Positions 22,811-32,614 of a stretch of DNA of 64,000 bases are shown here, piece by piece. Source of the stretch: Nicotiana tabacum (lineage: Eukaryota > Streptophyta > Magnoliopsida > Solanales > Solanaceae); contig NC_134087.1 in NCBI RefSeq assembly GCF_000715075.1, forward strand, positions 191,053,276 through 191,117,275, in the 5' to 3' direction. The translations under genes were made by a program, and so were the position numbers. Within the stretch, counting starts at the first letter, position 1. Every line of letters begins with the position of its first letter. The notes below the pieces were generated by a model that was not told the DNA's origin, made no database searches, and saw nothing but the letters and a program-made list of their open reading frames with translations.

Positions 22811-23269
22811 GTATATATTTCTTCCTTCGCGATTTTCAGAGGGTTTTGCCATTTTTAAACGCAAATTCTGGAGTTTTGGGCGATTTTGAAGAGAGAACTC
22901 AAGGAGACTTCATTGAGGTAAGGATTTTGGACCCAAAAACTCGTTCTTATGGTATTATTTCATGGACTAGAGCTATAATTTATGGAAATTAAGGGTTAAA
23001 ATTGGGGAAATTAGAGCTTGGTATTGGAGACCTAGACTTGAGGATTTGATGAGCCTTGTGTCAACTATTTGAACCCTTAGGGGATTTTTACTGATATTTT
23101 CCTCACTGTTTTGATTTTATACTTGTACTCACTCATATTATATTCTACTATTTTCATAACGCATCCATGTTTACTCTGCTTTAAAACTTAAATAATATTT
23201 CAAATGATATTTTGGGTTGAACACAAAGTTTTACTGTTGCGCGAGTGGCTGTGAGATTCTGACTGAGTA

Positions 23270-23504
23270 AGGCCGAGGGCCTATGTTGTGAGGGAACACT
23301 GATTATGATTATGAGGCTGAGGGCCTGAGATTAGTACGCCATGAGATGGCTTGATATTGCTTGGGCCTTAAGGGGCCCTCCAGGAGTCTGCACACCCCCA
23401 GTGAGCGCGGGTACCCATTATGATGTGAGATATAGCCCGAGGGGCTGGTGTTGTTTCTGAGATATTGCCCGATGGGCGGATTTGTTGATATTGTGCCCGA
23501 GGGG
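23270..23504 (+). repeat. GAG-loop hairpin array in LTR1
   Basis: Hairpins share a GAG (once GAT) loop: AGGCC-GAG-GGCCT (23270-23282), AGGCT-GAG-GGCCT (23314-23326), GCCAT-GAG-ATGGC (23338-23350), AGCCC-GAG-GGGCT (23434-23446) and GCCC-GAT-GGGC (23467-23477). A degenerate one follows at about 23495. GGGCC/GGCCC around TTAAGG lies at 23363-23378. Confidence 0.8.
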
Positions 23505-24144
23505 ATATCCTTTATGTTTTTATCTTTCCTATTTGCCTGTTATTTACTTGATTAATTGTTTAAAAAGGCATTTTTTGAAATTTAAACTGAACTCGATGAC
23601 TTTACGCGTCTTTACTTCTTCATTGTTTTTACTTGCTTTTACTTCTTCTTTATAGCCTGTTATGTGTCTTACGTGATTTTGTATTTCTCAGTCTTTATTT
23701 ATGATTATTACTCATTGATTTGGAGTACTCACTTTACTCCCTACACCCCGTGTGCAGATTCAGGCGTATCAAGTTCCGCTAGCGAGTGCTGATATTTCAA
23801 GCTCAGGCAGATTTGAAGATTCTCTAGGTAGTTGTCGGCGTTCGCAGCCTAGAGCTTCTTCCCTTATCTTATCTTTCTCTATTTTAGATCTGTATTAGAC
23901 TATGTAGACCTTTCTTGTATTATCCGGATTGTAGATGCTCATGACTGGTGACACCCCGATATCGGGCTGTGTTGGGTTTGTTTTTCGCAAATTGTATTGT
24001 TCACTGTTTATCTTTGAGCTTTTATCATGTTTAAGACTTAACACTTATTATTTAATTGCTTAAAATGGAAATGGGAATGTGTCGGCTAGCCTTGTTTACA
24101 CGAGAGGCGCCATCACGATCGGGTCCGGATTAAGGGTCGTGACA

Positions 24145-24290
24145 AGTTGGTATTAGAGCCTAGGTTACATAGGTCTCACGAGTCATGAGCACATTTAGTA
24201 GAGTTTCGCGGATCGGTACGGAGACGTCTGTATTTATACTCGAGAGGCTGTAGAACCTTTAGGAAAAACTTCATATTCTTGAAATTCTTG
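24145..24290 (+). promoter_or_regulatory. Copy A primer-binding site and leader
   Basis: AGT then TGGTATTAGAGCC (one change from the canonical TGGTATCAGAGCC) follows LTR1. The next 130 or so bases contain CTAGGTTACATAGGTCTCACGAGTC and AACCTTTAGGAAAAACTTC, closely matching the LARD leader. As untranslated leader next to the primer site, this is where a packaging signal would be expected; that role is inferred. Confidence 0.8.
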
Positions 24291-24730
24291 TCGTGCGAAT
24301 TTTTTGATCCGAGTACTAAATTTTTGTTATTCTATTCTCTCACAGATGGTGAGGACACGCGCTACCAGATAGGATGGACGACCACCAGTACCACCAGCTG
24401 TGGCCTAGCCGAGGACACGGTCGTGGTCGCGGTAGGTGCAGGGGTGTGGCCCGCACAGTAGCTAGGGCAGCGTCTACAGATCCACCAATCACCCCAGTCC
24501 AGGATCAGGTTCCTATTGTGGATGCTCCAGCAGCACCACCTGTGCCCATTGTGATACCGGGTCTTCAGGAGGCCTTGGCTCATTCTATCAGTTTGCACTG
24601 GCCTAGCTCAGGCGGTCTCAGTTATTACAGCCGCAGCTACTTCTCAGGTCGCGGGAGGCACTCAGACTCCCGCCGCTAGCAATCTTGAGCAGGTTGTGTA
24701 GGGACTTCAGAAAACAGGTGCATATCCAGC

Positions 24731-27700
24731 TAAGGGTGTTAAACGGGCCGGGTCATCCCGGTTCCGGACCGGCCTAAACCAGTTAAAACCGAAACCGGCC
24801 TGGACCGGTAGAAGGGGGCTAGTTTGGGCTAGGCTAAGGGTGTAGGGCGGTTTGCACCGTTTAGCTTCGAACTACCGGCTACCCAGACCGGCTTAACGGT
24901 AAAAAAAAAATTAAACTGGGCCCAGATTTCTGACCGTTGGCAACGGTCCATTTCAGAATATGGTCGTTGCCCAACAGCTGAATTGCAAAAATAGCCCAAT
25001 TTTGGGTTTTTTTTTAAATTAACCCCCCTTTGAAAAACTATAAATACCTCCCCCCCCTCCTTCCTCATTTCTTCACGCATCTCTCAATTCTCAATCTCAA
25101 TTCTCATATTCTCTCATTCTTCAATCTTCATTCTTCACCTATTAAAGTGCAATCAACTATTTGGCTATTTTTTTGGAATTTAATTTATCGTAGTATTTAT
25201 TATTTGAAGTTTGAACAATTGAACTTCAAAATTGGAACAATTGACGTTTCTTCGTGGTAACATTGGAGTTGTGAAATCATCAAGTGCTCAATTTATTGCC
25301 GAATTTGGTGCACTCCCTCCAACTCTTTCTCTTATTTACTATTTTATTTGCATATTTATTTGTTGCTAGTAGGTAAATATTTATAATATGTTTAATGCTG
25401 CAAAAAGAGTTTGTAACAACGTTACTAATCGGGGAAATAAAAAAAGAGGTAGTACTTTAGCTTTAGTATCTGGTAGTAATTTAAATACCTCTCCAAATAT
25501 TCCTGAAACATTACCTAATAATAATATAGATTATGAACAATTCCAGGAAGATTTTGGTATAGAAGATAATGAATTAGAAATGGAAGATGAGATACCACTT
25601 ACACCTAGTAGTGTTGGAGCTGCTAGCAGGGGTGGTGGTCGTGGTGCTACTAGTAGACCACTTGTGGCCCCGACTAGTAATCGTAGAAAAAGAAGTAAGG
25701 TTTGGAAATTTCTTGAAGACATACCGAATAGTGATAGAGTTAAATGCAAACTTTGTAATGATACTTTTAAACATAAGACTAGAGGACAATTAGGGGGGAC
25801 TAGGACACTTAGTAGACATATTAGAATTGAGCATCCTATAGAATGGGGATCTGATGGAGATGGAAATCAATCAACTCTAAACCCTACTACTGGAGGTCTT
25901 GTGAAATATGATAAAATGAAGGATCGTGAGGAGTTAGCAAAAATGATTACTTTGGGTTGTCTATCTTTTTCTTTTGCTTCTTCATCATATCTTATTATGT
26001 ATATTCAAAGGATTTACAATCCTTTATTTAAAGGTATCCCTAGAAGTACTTGTAGATATGATATCTTTAGACTTCATGGACAATATCAAACATACATACA
26101 TTATTTGTTTAGTCACCTTCCTTGTAGAGTTTCTCTAACTTTTGATATTGTTCATGCTATTAATGAAAATGATTATTTGACAATTATATGTCATTGGATA
26201 GATGATACTACTTGTATGCAAAAACATATTATTACTTTTAAATATGATGAAGATCAGAGTCATACTTTTGCGTTTATAAGTAGTACTATTTGTGAAGTTG
26301 TTGAATTTTATAATCTCAAGCAAAAAGTATTGTGTATGTCTTTTAATAATGCTTCTAACAATAATGCCGCAATTTCAATATTAAAACTGCATTTGAAACC
26401 ACCTCTTGATGAAATTTTTCATGTTAGGTGTGCATGTTATGTTTATAATTTAATTGTTAAAAGTGGTCTTGATTTATTTTCAACTAAGATTACTCATGTT
26501 AGAAGAGCAGTTGGTGTTATTCAAGGAAATAATAGACAACCTAGAATAAAGGAATTTAAGAATAAGTGTGTCCAATATAACCTTAAACCCAGATTCATGC
26601 CAGACGAAATTGTTACTAGATGGAATTATACGTATACATTTTTAAAATGTTGCTACAAATATAGATTCCCAATAACTGAAGTTGCTAATGCGTATTGTAC
26701 TGATCCAAACCGTATGTTAACAACTACTACTTGGGAGGTCTTTAATGATGTTGTTAAATTTTTACATAAATTTTATACAGCTACTGTTGAGTTTTCTGAA
26801 GCATATTACCCTACTGTTACTATGGCTTTAGTACATATAGTTGAAATTTCTTTTCCACTCTTTGAATTTAAGAAGAAAGAAAAATATAGGGATGTTGTTG
26901 AAAAATGCAAGCAAAATTCAAAAAATATTTCTTTCCAATTCCTCCGATTTACTTAATTGGTGCTGTTTTAAATCCTTCTATTAAGATGTCTGATTGTCAC
27001 CAATTAATGAATGCTTTATATACTTATATGGAGATTGGACCAACTGAAACCCCAGATTTATATACTTGTATGAACAAGCTAAATGAATATTTACAATAAT
27101 TATATAATTATTATGCAAATGTAATTGATGATGATGCTCTTAGTGTAGGCAATGTTAATCCCACTATGCACTGTACCACTTCTGTTACTGTGGATGATGA
27201 AGAAGGCCTTAATAGTTTTAATATTTTCTATATTTTCTAACACTCAAACCAGTAGCAGGAACATTGATGAACTTCAATTCTACTTGCAGAAGCAAAAAGA
27301 GGCTCGCACAAAGGAATTTTCACCATTGGGATGGTGGCATGAGAATGGAAAGCAATTTCCTGTTCTCTATGCTATGGCTCAGGACGTGTTGAATGTGCCA
27401 ATTTCAACTGTTGCATCAGAGAGTGCATTTAGCCAAGCAAGACAACAACTTGGAGACACCTGTCACTCATTGGGAAGCAATGCTTTGGAAGTTTTAGTAT
27501 GTTTCAGAGATTGGATTAGATCAGAACGAAGAAATCAAGGACGTGAAGATGTTGATAGCCTAGAAGACGAGGCTCTTGGAGATATATTAACACATGGTAA
27601 CCCATCCGAATTTAACACACCAGAAAAAGGTCACTAAGTTCATATTGATTATGAAGAACTTAATAAGGCAATACAAAACCTTTGAATTTAACCTTTTTGG

Positions 27701-28012
27701 TTAATTTACTTGTTGTTAAATGTAAACCTTTCAATTTGTAAGTTTGAATTTTGAAATAAATGTAGCACTTGCAATTTATAAGTGCAATTTTCCATCTTCC
27801 TTGTATTTTTTATATTTTTACTTTGTATTAATATAACTTACAATAGTTATACAAAATACAAAAAAAATTAAAAATAAGACTAAACCCTACCCGGATGAAC
27901 CTGAAACCGTTAAACCCAGTAGGCCCCAACCCGTAACCGACCCGGACTATAACTCGTACGGTACAAAAATTCCCTACCCAGCCCGGTTCGGCCCACCCGT
28001 TAAACACCCATA
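24731..28012 (+). mobile_element. hAT transposon 2 (3282 bp) inserted in Gypsy gag
   Basis: Left end TAAGGGTGTTAAACGGGCC and right end (reverse complement) TATGGGTGTTTAACGGGTG form imperfect inverted repeats. Flanks TATCCAGC (24723-24730) and CATCCAGC (28013-28020) are an 8-bp target duplication with one mismatch. The same gag site in copy B (about 35944) is uninterrupted (CACATCTAGCCCAGCCGG). Subterminal regions are rich in ACCGG/CCGGT. The terminal sequence resembles hAT 1 (TATGGCTGTCCAACGGGA), so the two belong to related groups. Confidence 0.93.
25388..27637 (+). pseudogene. hAT 2 transposase, RICESLEEPER-like, broken
   Basis: The first 522 codons (25388-26956) are open: acidic N-terminus; BED zinc finger (VWKFLEDI, CKLCNDTF, HIRIEH; residues about 100-155); and RNase H-like core with LTFDIVHAINENDYLTIICHW. 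The second motif, normally TLDNASAN, reads SFNNASNNNA, with catalytic Asp replaced by Asn, and CACHI is CACYV. The frame shifts near 26900 (KFKKYFFPIPPIYLIGAVLNPSIK continues in another frame from 26905), stops at 27099, and shifts again before the well preserved dimerisation domain (GWWHENGKQFPVLYAMAQDVL, VASESAFSQARQQLG, CFRDWIRSERRN; 27310-27540). Transposition competence is therefore lost. Confidence 0.9.
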
Positions 28013-29060
28013 CATCCAGCCCATCCGATTGCAGCTGCTCAAGACTATGTAGTTCCTTCCATGCTAGAGGACAAGCAGCGTAGGTTGGAGAGGTTTGCTA
28101 GACTTCAGCCTCCGACTTTCAGTGGTGCAGAGGGCGAGGATGCCCAGGGTTTCTTGGATAAGTGTCAGAAGATGCTACGTATAGCGAGTATTCTGGAGAC
28201 CAACGGGGTCACTTTCACTACTTATCAGTTTTTTGGAGCTGCCTTCACTTGGTGGGAGGATTTTGAGAGGCATAGGCCTGTTGACGCAGCACCCCTTGCC
28301 TCGCAGCAGTTCTCCTTTCTTTTTTTGGAGAAGTATGTGCCGCAGTCTCATAAAGAGGAGTTGCGTAGGCAGTTCGAGTGGTTGCGTCAGGGAGAGATGA
28401 CCTTGTCGTAGTATGAGATGAGGTTCTCTAAGTTAGCTTGTCATGCTATTTGGTTGGTTCTGACAGATAGAGAGAGGATTAGGAGGTTTGTTGATGGCAT
28501 CACTTATTAGCTTCGTATTCTCATAACCAGGAAGAGGGTGACTGGTGCTACTTTCGAGGAGGTTGTAGACATTGCTCGTGAGATTGAGTCTGTTCGTCGC
28601 CAGGAGCGAGAGGAGAGGGAGGCCAAGAGGCCTCGAGGATCTGGTAGCTATGGTGATACTCCTTTGAGAGGTCAGTTGTAGCACGGCAGAGGCCATCCCT
28701 TCAGGCCTGCTCAGCCAGCTCGCCCAGGTTATCGTGGGGCACCATCGGGTCATGGTTCTCACATTTCTCATCAGGGCCAGTCATCACTTATTGCCCTTCG
28801 AGCTCAGAGTTCGTCTCGTGCTTCATAAGTTCAGGGCTCTTCTATGCCAGGTGCATCTGCTAGTCATTCCGGTGTTAGGGGTTCCCTTCAGTCCCCTTCT
28901 CCAGCACCCAGGAGATGCTATGAGCATGGAGAGATGGGTCATATGTGGAGGCAATGTCCTCATCATCTTGCGGGTCCATCTCAGTAGAGGAGTCAGCCAT
29001 TATCTTCAACACTAGTTATTTCACCGCCACCTACCCATCCAGCTAGGGTTGGAGGTTAGT

Positions 29061-32000
29061 CAGTTAGAGGTCGTCCCAGAGGGGGAGTTCGATCAGGTGG
29101 CGGTCAGGCCCATTTCTATGCACTTCCAGCTAGACCCAATGTTATTGCTTTCGACGCTGTTATTACAGGTATTGTTTCAGTCTGCCACAGAGATGCCTCT
29201 GTATTATTTGATCCCGGTTCCACCTTTTCTTATGTGTCATCATATTTTGCTCGTTATGTGGATACACCCCGTGAGTCTCTTATTTCACCTATTCATGTAT
29301 CTACCCCGGTGGGCGATATTGTTGTTGTAGGCCGTGTGTACCAATCATGTGCAGTGATTATTGGGGGTTTGGATATCCAAATAGATATTTTATTATTATG
29401 TATGGTAGATTTCGATATCATTTTGGGCAAGGATTAACTCTCTCTATGTCGTTATTCTGGACTGTCATGCCAAGACAGTCACATTGGCTATACCGGGTGT
29501 GCCACAGATTGAGTGGTGAGGTTTGACCAATATGTTCCCAATAGAATAATCTCCTTCTTGAAGTACCAGCATATTGTTGGGAAGGGTTGTCTTTCGTATC
29601 TAGCCTTTGTGAGGGATGTCGATGCAGAGACTCCCAGTATTGATTATGTTCCCGTTGTGAGGGATTTTTCCCGATGTTTTTCTTATAGACCTGCTGAGCA
29701 TGCCATCGGACAAGGATATTGATTTTGGCATTGACCTAGTGCTGGGCACTCATCCCATCTCTATTCCGTCATATGGTATGGCACCAGCGGAGTTGAAGGA
29801 TTTAAATGAGCAGCTTTAGGAACTCTTTGATAAGGGGTTCATTCGGCCTAGTGTGTCGCCTTGGGGTGCGCCAGTTCTATTTTTGAAGAAAAAGGATGGC
29901 ACGATGAGGATGTGCATTAGTTATAGGCAATTGAACAAAGTAACAATTAAGAACAAGTATCCTTTGCCTCGCATTGATGATTTATTCGACCAGTTTCAGG
30001 GAGCGAGAGTGTTCTCCAAGATTGATCTCCGTTCAGGTAATCACCAGTTGAAGATCAGGGACTCGGATATTCTTAAGACAACCTTCAGGACCAGATAGGG
30101 TCATTATGAGTTCCTTGTTATGTTTTTCGGGCTGACCAATGCCCCAGCAACATTCATCCACCTGATAAACAGCCTTTTTCGGCCTTATCTTGATTCGTTC
30201 GTGATTGTTTTCATTGATGATATTCTAGTATACTCGCGTAGTCAGAAGGAGCACGCGGAGCATTTTAGAGTTATGTTGCAGAGATTGAGGAAGGAGAAGC
30301 TTTATGCAAAGTTCTCCAAATGTGAGTTCTAGCTCGGTTCAGTGGCTTTCTTGGGGCACGTCGTATCAAGCGAGTGTATTCAGGTTGATCCGAAGAAGAT
30401 AGATGCGGTTCAGAGTTGGCCCAGACCATCCTCAGCCATAGAGATTCGCAACTTTCTTGGTTTGGCAGGTTATTATTGCCGGTTTGTTCAGGGATTTTCA
30501 TTTATCACATCGCCATTGACCAAGTTAACTTAGAAGGGTGCTTCATTTGTATGGTCAGATGAGTGTGAGGAGAGCTTTCACAAGCTCAAAACAGCCTTGA
30601 CCACAACTCTAGTGTTAGTTTTGCCATCAGCTTTAGGTTCATATATCGTGTATTATAATGCTTTGAGAGTTGGTATTGGGTGTGTATTGATACAGGAGGG
30701 TAGAGTTATTTCTTATGCTTCTCGTCAGTTGAATCCCCATGAGAAGAACTATCCCGTTCATAATTTAGAGTTGGCTGTCATTGTTCTCGCATTGAAGATT
30801 TGGAGGCATTATTTGTATGGCGTGTCTTGCGAGGTGTTTACTGATCATCATAGCCTCAAACACTTGTTCAAATAGAATGATCTCAATTTGAGGTAGCGGA
30901 GATGATTGGAGTTGTTAAAGGATTATGATATTACTATCTTGTACCATCCGGGGAAGTCCAATGTGGTGGCCGATGCTTTGAGCCGAAAGGCAGTGAGTAT
31001 AGGGAGTTTGGTATATATTCCAATTGGGGATAGACCTCTTGCAGTTGATGTTCATGCCTTGGCCAATCGGTTTGTGAGGTTAGATATTTTAGAGCCCGGT
31101 CGGGTATTGGCTTGTGTGATTTCTCGGTCTTCCTTATATGATCGCATCAGATAGCGCCAGTATGATGATCCGCATTTGCTTGTCCTGAAGGACAGAGTTT
31201 AGCACGATGATGCCAGAGATGTGACAATTGGTGATGGTGGGGTGTTGAGGATGCAGGGCCAGATTTGTGTGTCCAGTGTGGACGAGCTTCAGGAGATGAT
31301 CTGGAAGAGGCCCATAGTTTGCAGTATTCCATTCATCCAGGTGCCGCGAAGATGTATCAGGATTTGAGATAGCATTATTGCTGAAGGAGAATGAAGAAAG
31401 AAATTGTGGGATTTGTAGCTTGGTGTCTCAATTGTCAGCAGGTGAATTATGAGCATTAAAGACCGGGAGGCTTGCTTCAGCAGATGGATATTTCAGAGTG
31501 GAAGTGGGAGAGGATCACTATGGATTTTGTAGTTGTACTTCCATAGACTTTGAAGAAGTTCGATGCTATTTGGGTGATTGTGGATTGGCTGATCAAGTCC
31601 GTGCACTTCATTCCTGTGTGTTCTATCTATTCTTCAGAGCGGTTGGTAGGGATCTATATCCGAGAGATTGTTCGTTTGCATAGTGTCCCAGTTTCTATCA
31701 TTTCAGATAGAGGTACTCAGTTTACTTCGCAGTTTTGGAGAGCCGTGTAGAGAGAGTTGGGTACTCAGGATGAGTTGAGCACAGCTTTTCACCCTCAGAT
31801 AGACGGGCAGTCCGAGCGCACTATTAAGATATTGGAGGACATGTTGCGTGCTTGTGTCATTGATTTCGAAGGGTTATAGGATTAGTTTCTACCGCTTGCA
31901 GAGTTTGCTTATAACAATAGCTGCTAGTCGAGTATTCAGATGGCTCCATATGAGGCTTTGTATGGGATGTGGTGTAGATCTCCGGTAGGTTGGTTTGAGC

Positions 32001-32614
32001 CGGGTGAGGCTAGGCTATTGGGGACAGACTTGGTACATGATGCTTTAGACAATGTGAAGGTGATTCCGGAGAGGCTCCTACAGCGCAGTCGAGACAAAAG
32101 AGTTATGCTGACAGGAAGGTTCGGGATGTGTCCTCTATGGTTGGTGAGAAGGACTTGCTGAAGGTTTCACCCATGAAGGGTGTTATGAGATTTGGGAAGA
32201 AGGGCAAATTGAGTCTTCGGTTCATTGGGCCTTTTGAGGTGCTTCTTACGATTGAGGAGGTGGCTTATGAGCTTGCTTTGCCACCGAGCTTGTCGAGTGT
32301 GCATCCGGTGTTTCAGGTTTCTATGATCCGGAAGTATATTAGGGATCCATCTTATGTTTTGGACTTCAACACGTTTCAGTTAGGTGATGATTAGACTTAT
32401 AATGTGGAGCCAATAGCTATTTTGAGTCGTCACGTTCGAAAGTTGAAGTCAAAGGATATAGCTTCAGTGAAAATGCAGTGGAGAGGCTGGCCCGTGGAGG
32501 AGGCTACCTGGGAGACCAAGCGGGAGATGCAGAGCAGATATCCTCACCTATTTGAGGCTTCAGGTATGTTTCTTGACTCGTTCGAGGACGAACGTTTGTT
32601 TAAGAAGGGGAGGA
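29061..32614 (+). pseudogene. Copy A pol: protease, RT, RNase H, integrase, chromodomain
   Basis: Order as in Ty3/Gypsy chromoviruses: aspartic protease (ASVLFDPGSTFSYVSS, about 29190-29250); RT ([35 protein letters not shown], catalytic FIDDILVYS at about 30210); RNase H (from about 30600); integrase zinc module (degraded) and core (VPVSIISDRGTQFTSQFWRAV, 31690-31750; [22 protein letters not shown]); GPY region; and chromodomain-like tail (EPIAILSRHVRKLKSK, VQWRG-type, EATWE; 32404-32610). Many in-frame stops, mostly TAG at expected Gln or Trp codons (29817-29819 in QL*EL, 30331 in CEF*LGS). RT's DD is intact, but the ORF is not. It ends in the CGTTCG-AGGA-CGAACG hairpin and the polypurine tract. 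Confidence 0.92.
32579..32594 (+). other. Copy A pre-PPT hairpin
   Basis: CGTTCG-AGGA-CGAACG, a perfect 6-bp stem 10-20 bases before the polypurine tract (32598-32614). It also encodes the SFEDER end of the polyprotein. The LARD keeps an even longer version without coding. Confidence 0.7.

Larger units (their letters stand above)
21857..24144 (+). repeat. LTR1 of the Gypsy array (2288 bp, internal deletion)
   Basis: It starts TGTGACGACTC and ends GGTCGTGACA. It lacks about 490 bp present in LTR2 and LTR3: after GAGGATTTGA (about 23050) it jumps to CCTTGTGTCAACTATTTGAACCC, which lies about 490 bp further on in the others. It carries the clearest GAG-loop hairpin array (23270-23504) and a CGCAGATGCGG-type CpG block (22555-22810). 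Primer site and leader follow it. Confidence 0.9.
24346..29060 (+). pseudogene. Copy A gag, split by hAT 2
   Basis: Gag starts at ATG 24346 (MVRTRATR followed by a stop) and runs through an Arg/Gly/Pro-rich N-terminus to 24730, where hAT 2 interrupts it. It resumes at 28013 with the capsid-like retrotransposon gag domain (LERFARLQPPTFSGAEGEDAQGFLDKC, TWWEDFERHRPVDAAPL, LFLEKYVPQSHKEELRRQFEW, 28080-28410). A zinc knuckle follows at about 28916: CYEHGEMGHMWRQCP, in which the second Cys of CCHC is His. Several stops and frameshifts (for example TAG at 28409-28411) make it non-functional. In a working element this protein forms the virus-like particle and binds the RNA. Confidence 0.9.

Noticed and set aside
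29700..32614. Endogenous pararetrovirus as the source of the RT sequence
   Set aside because: Integrase, chromodomain, LTRs, primer site and target duplication define a Ty3/Gypsy element; no movement or coat protein is seen.
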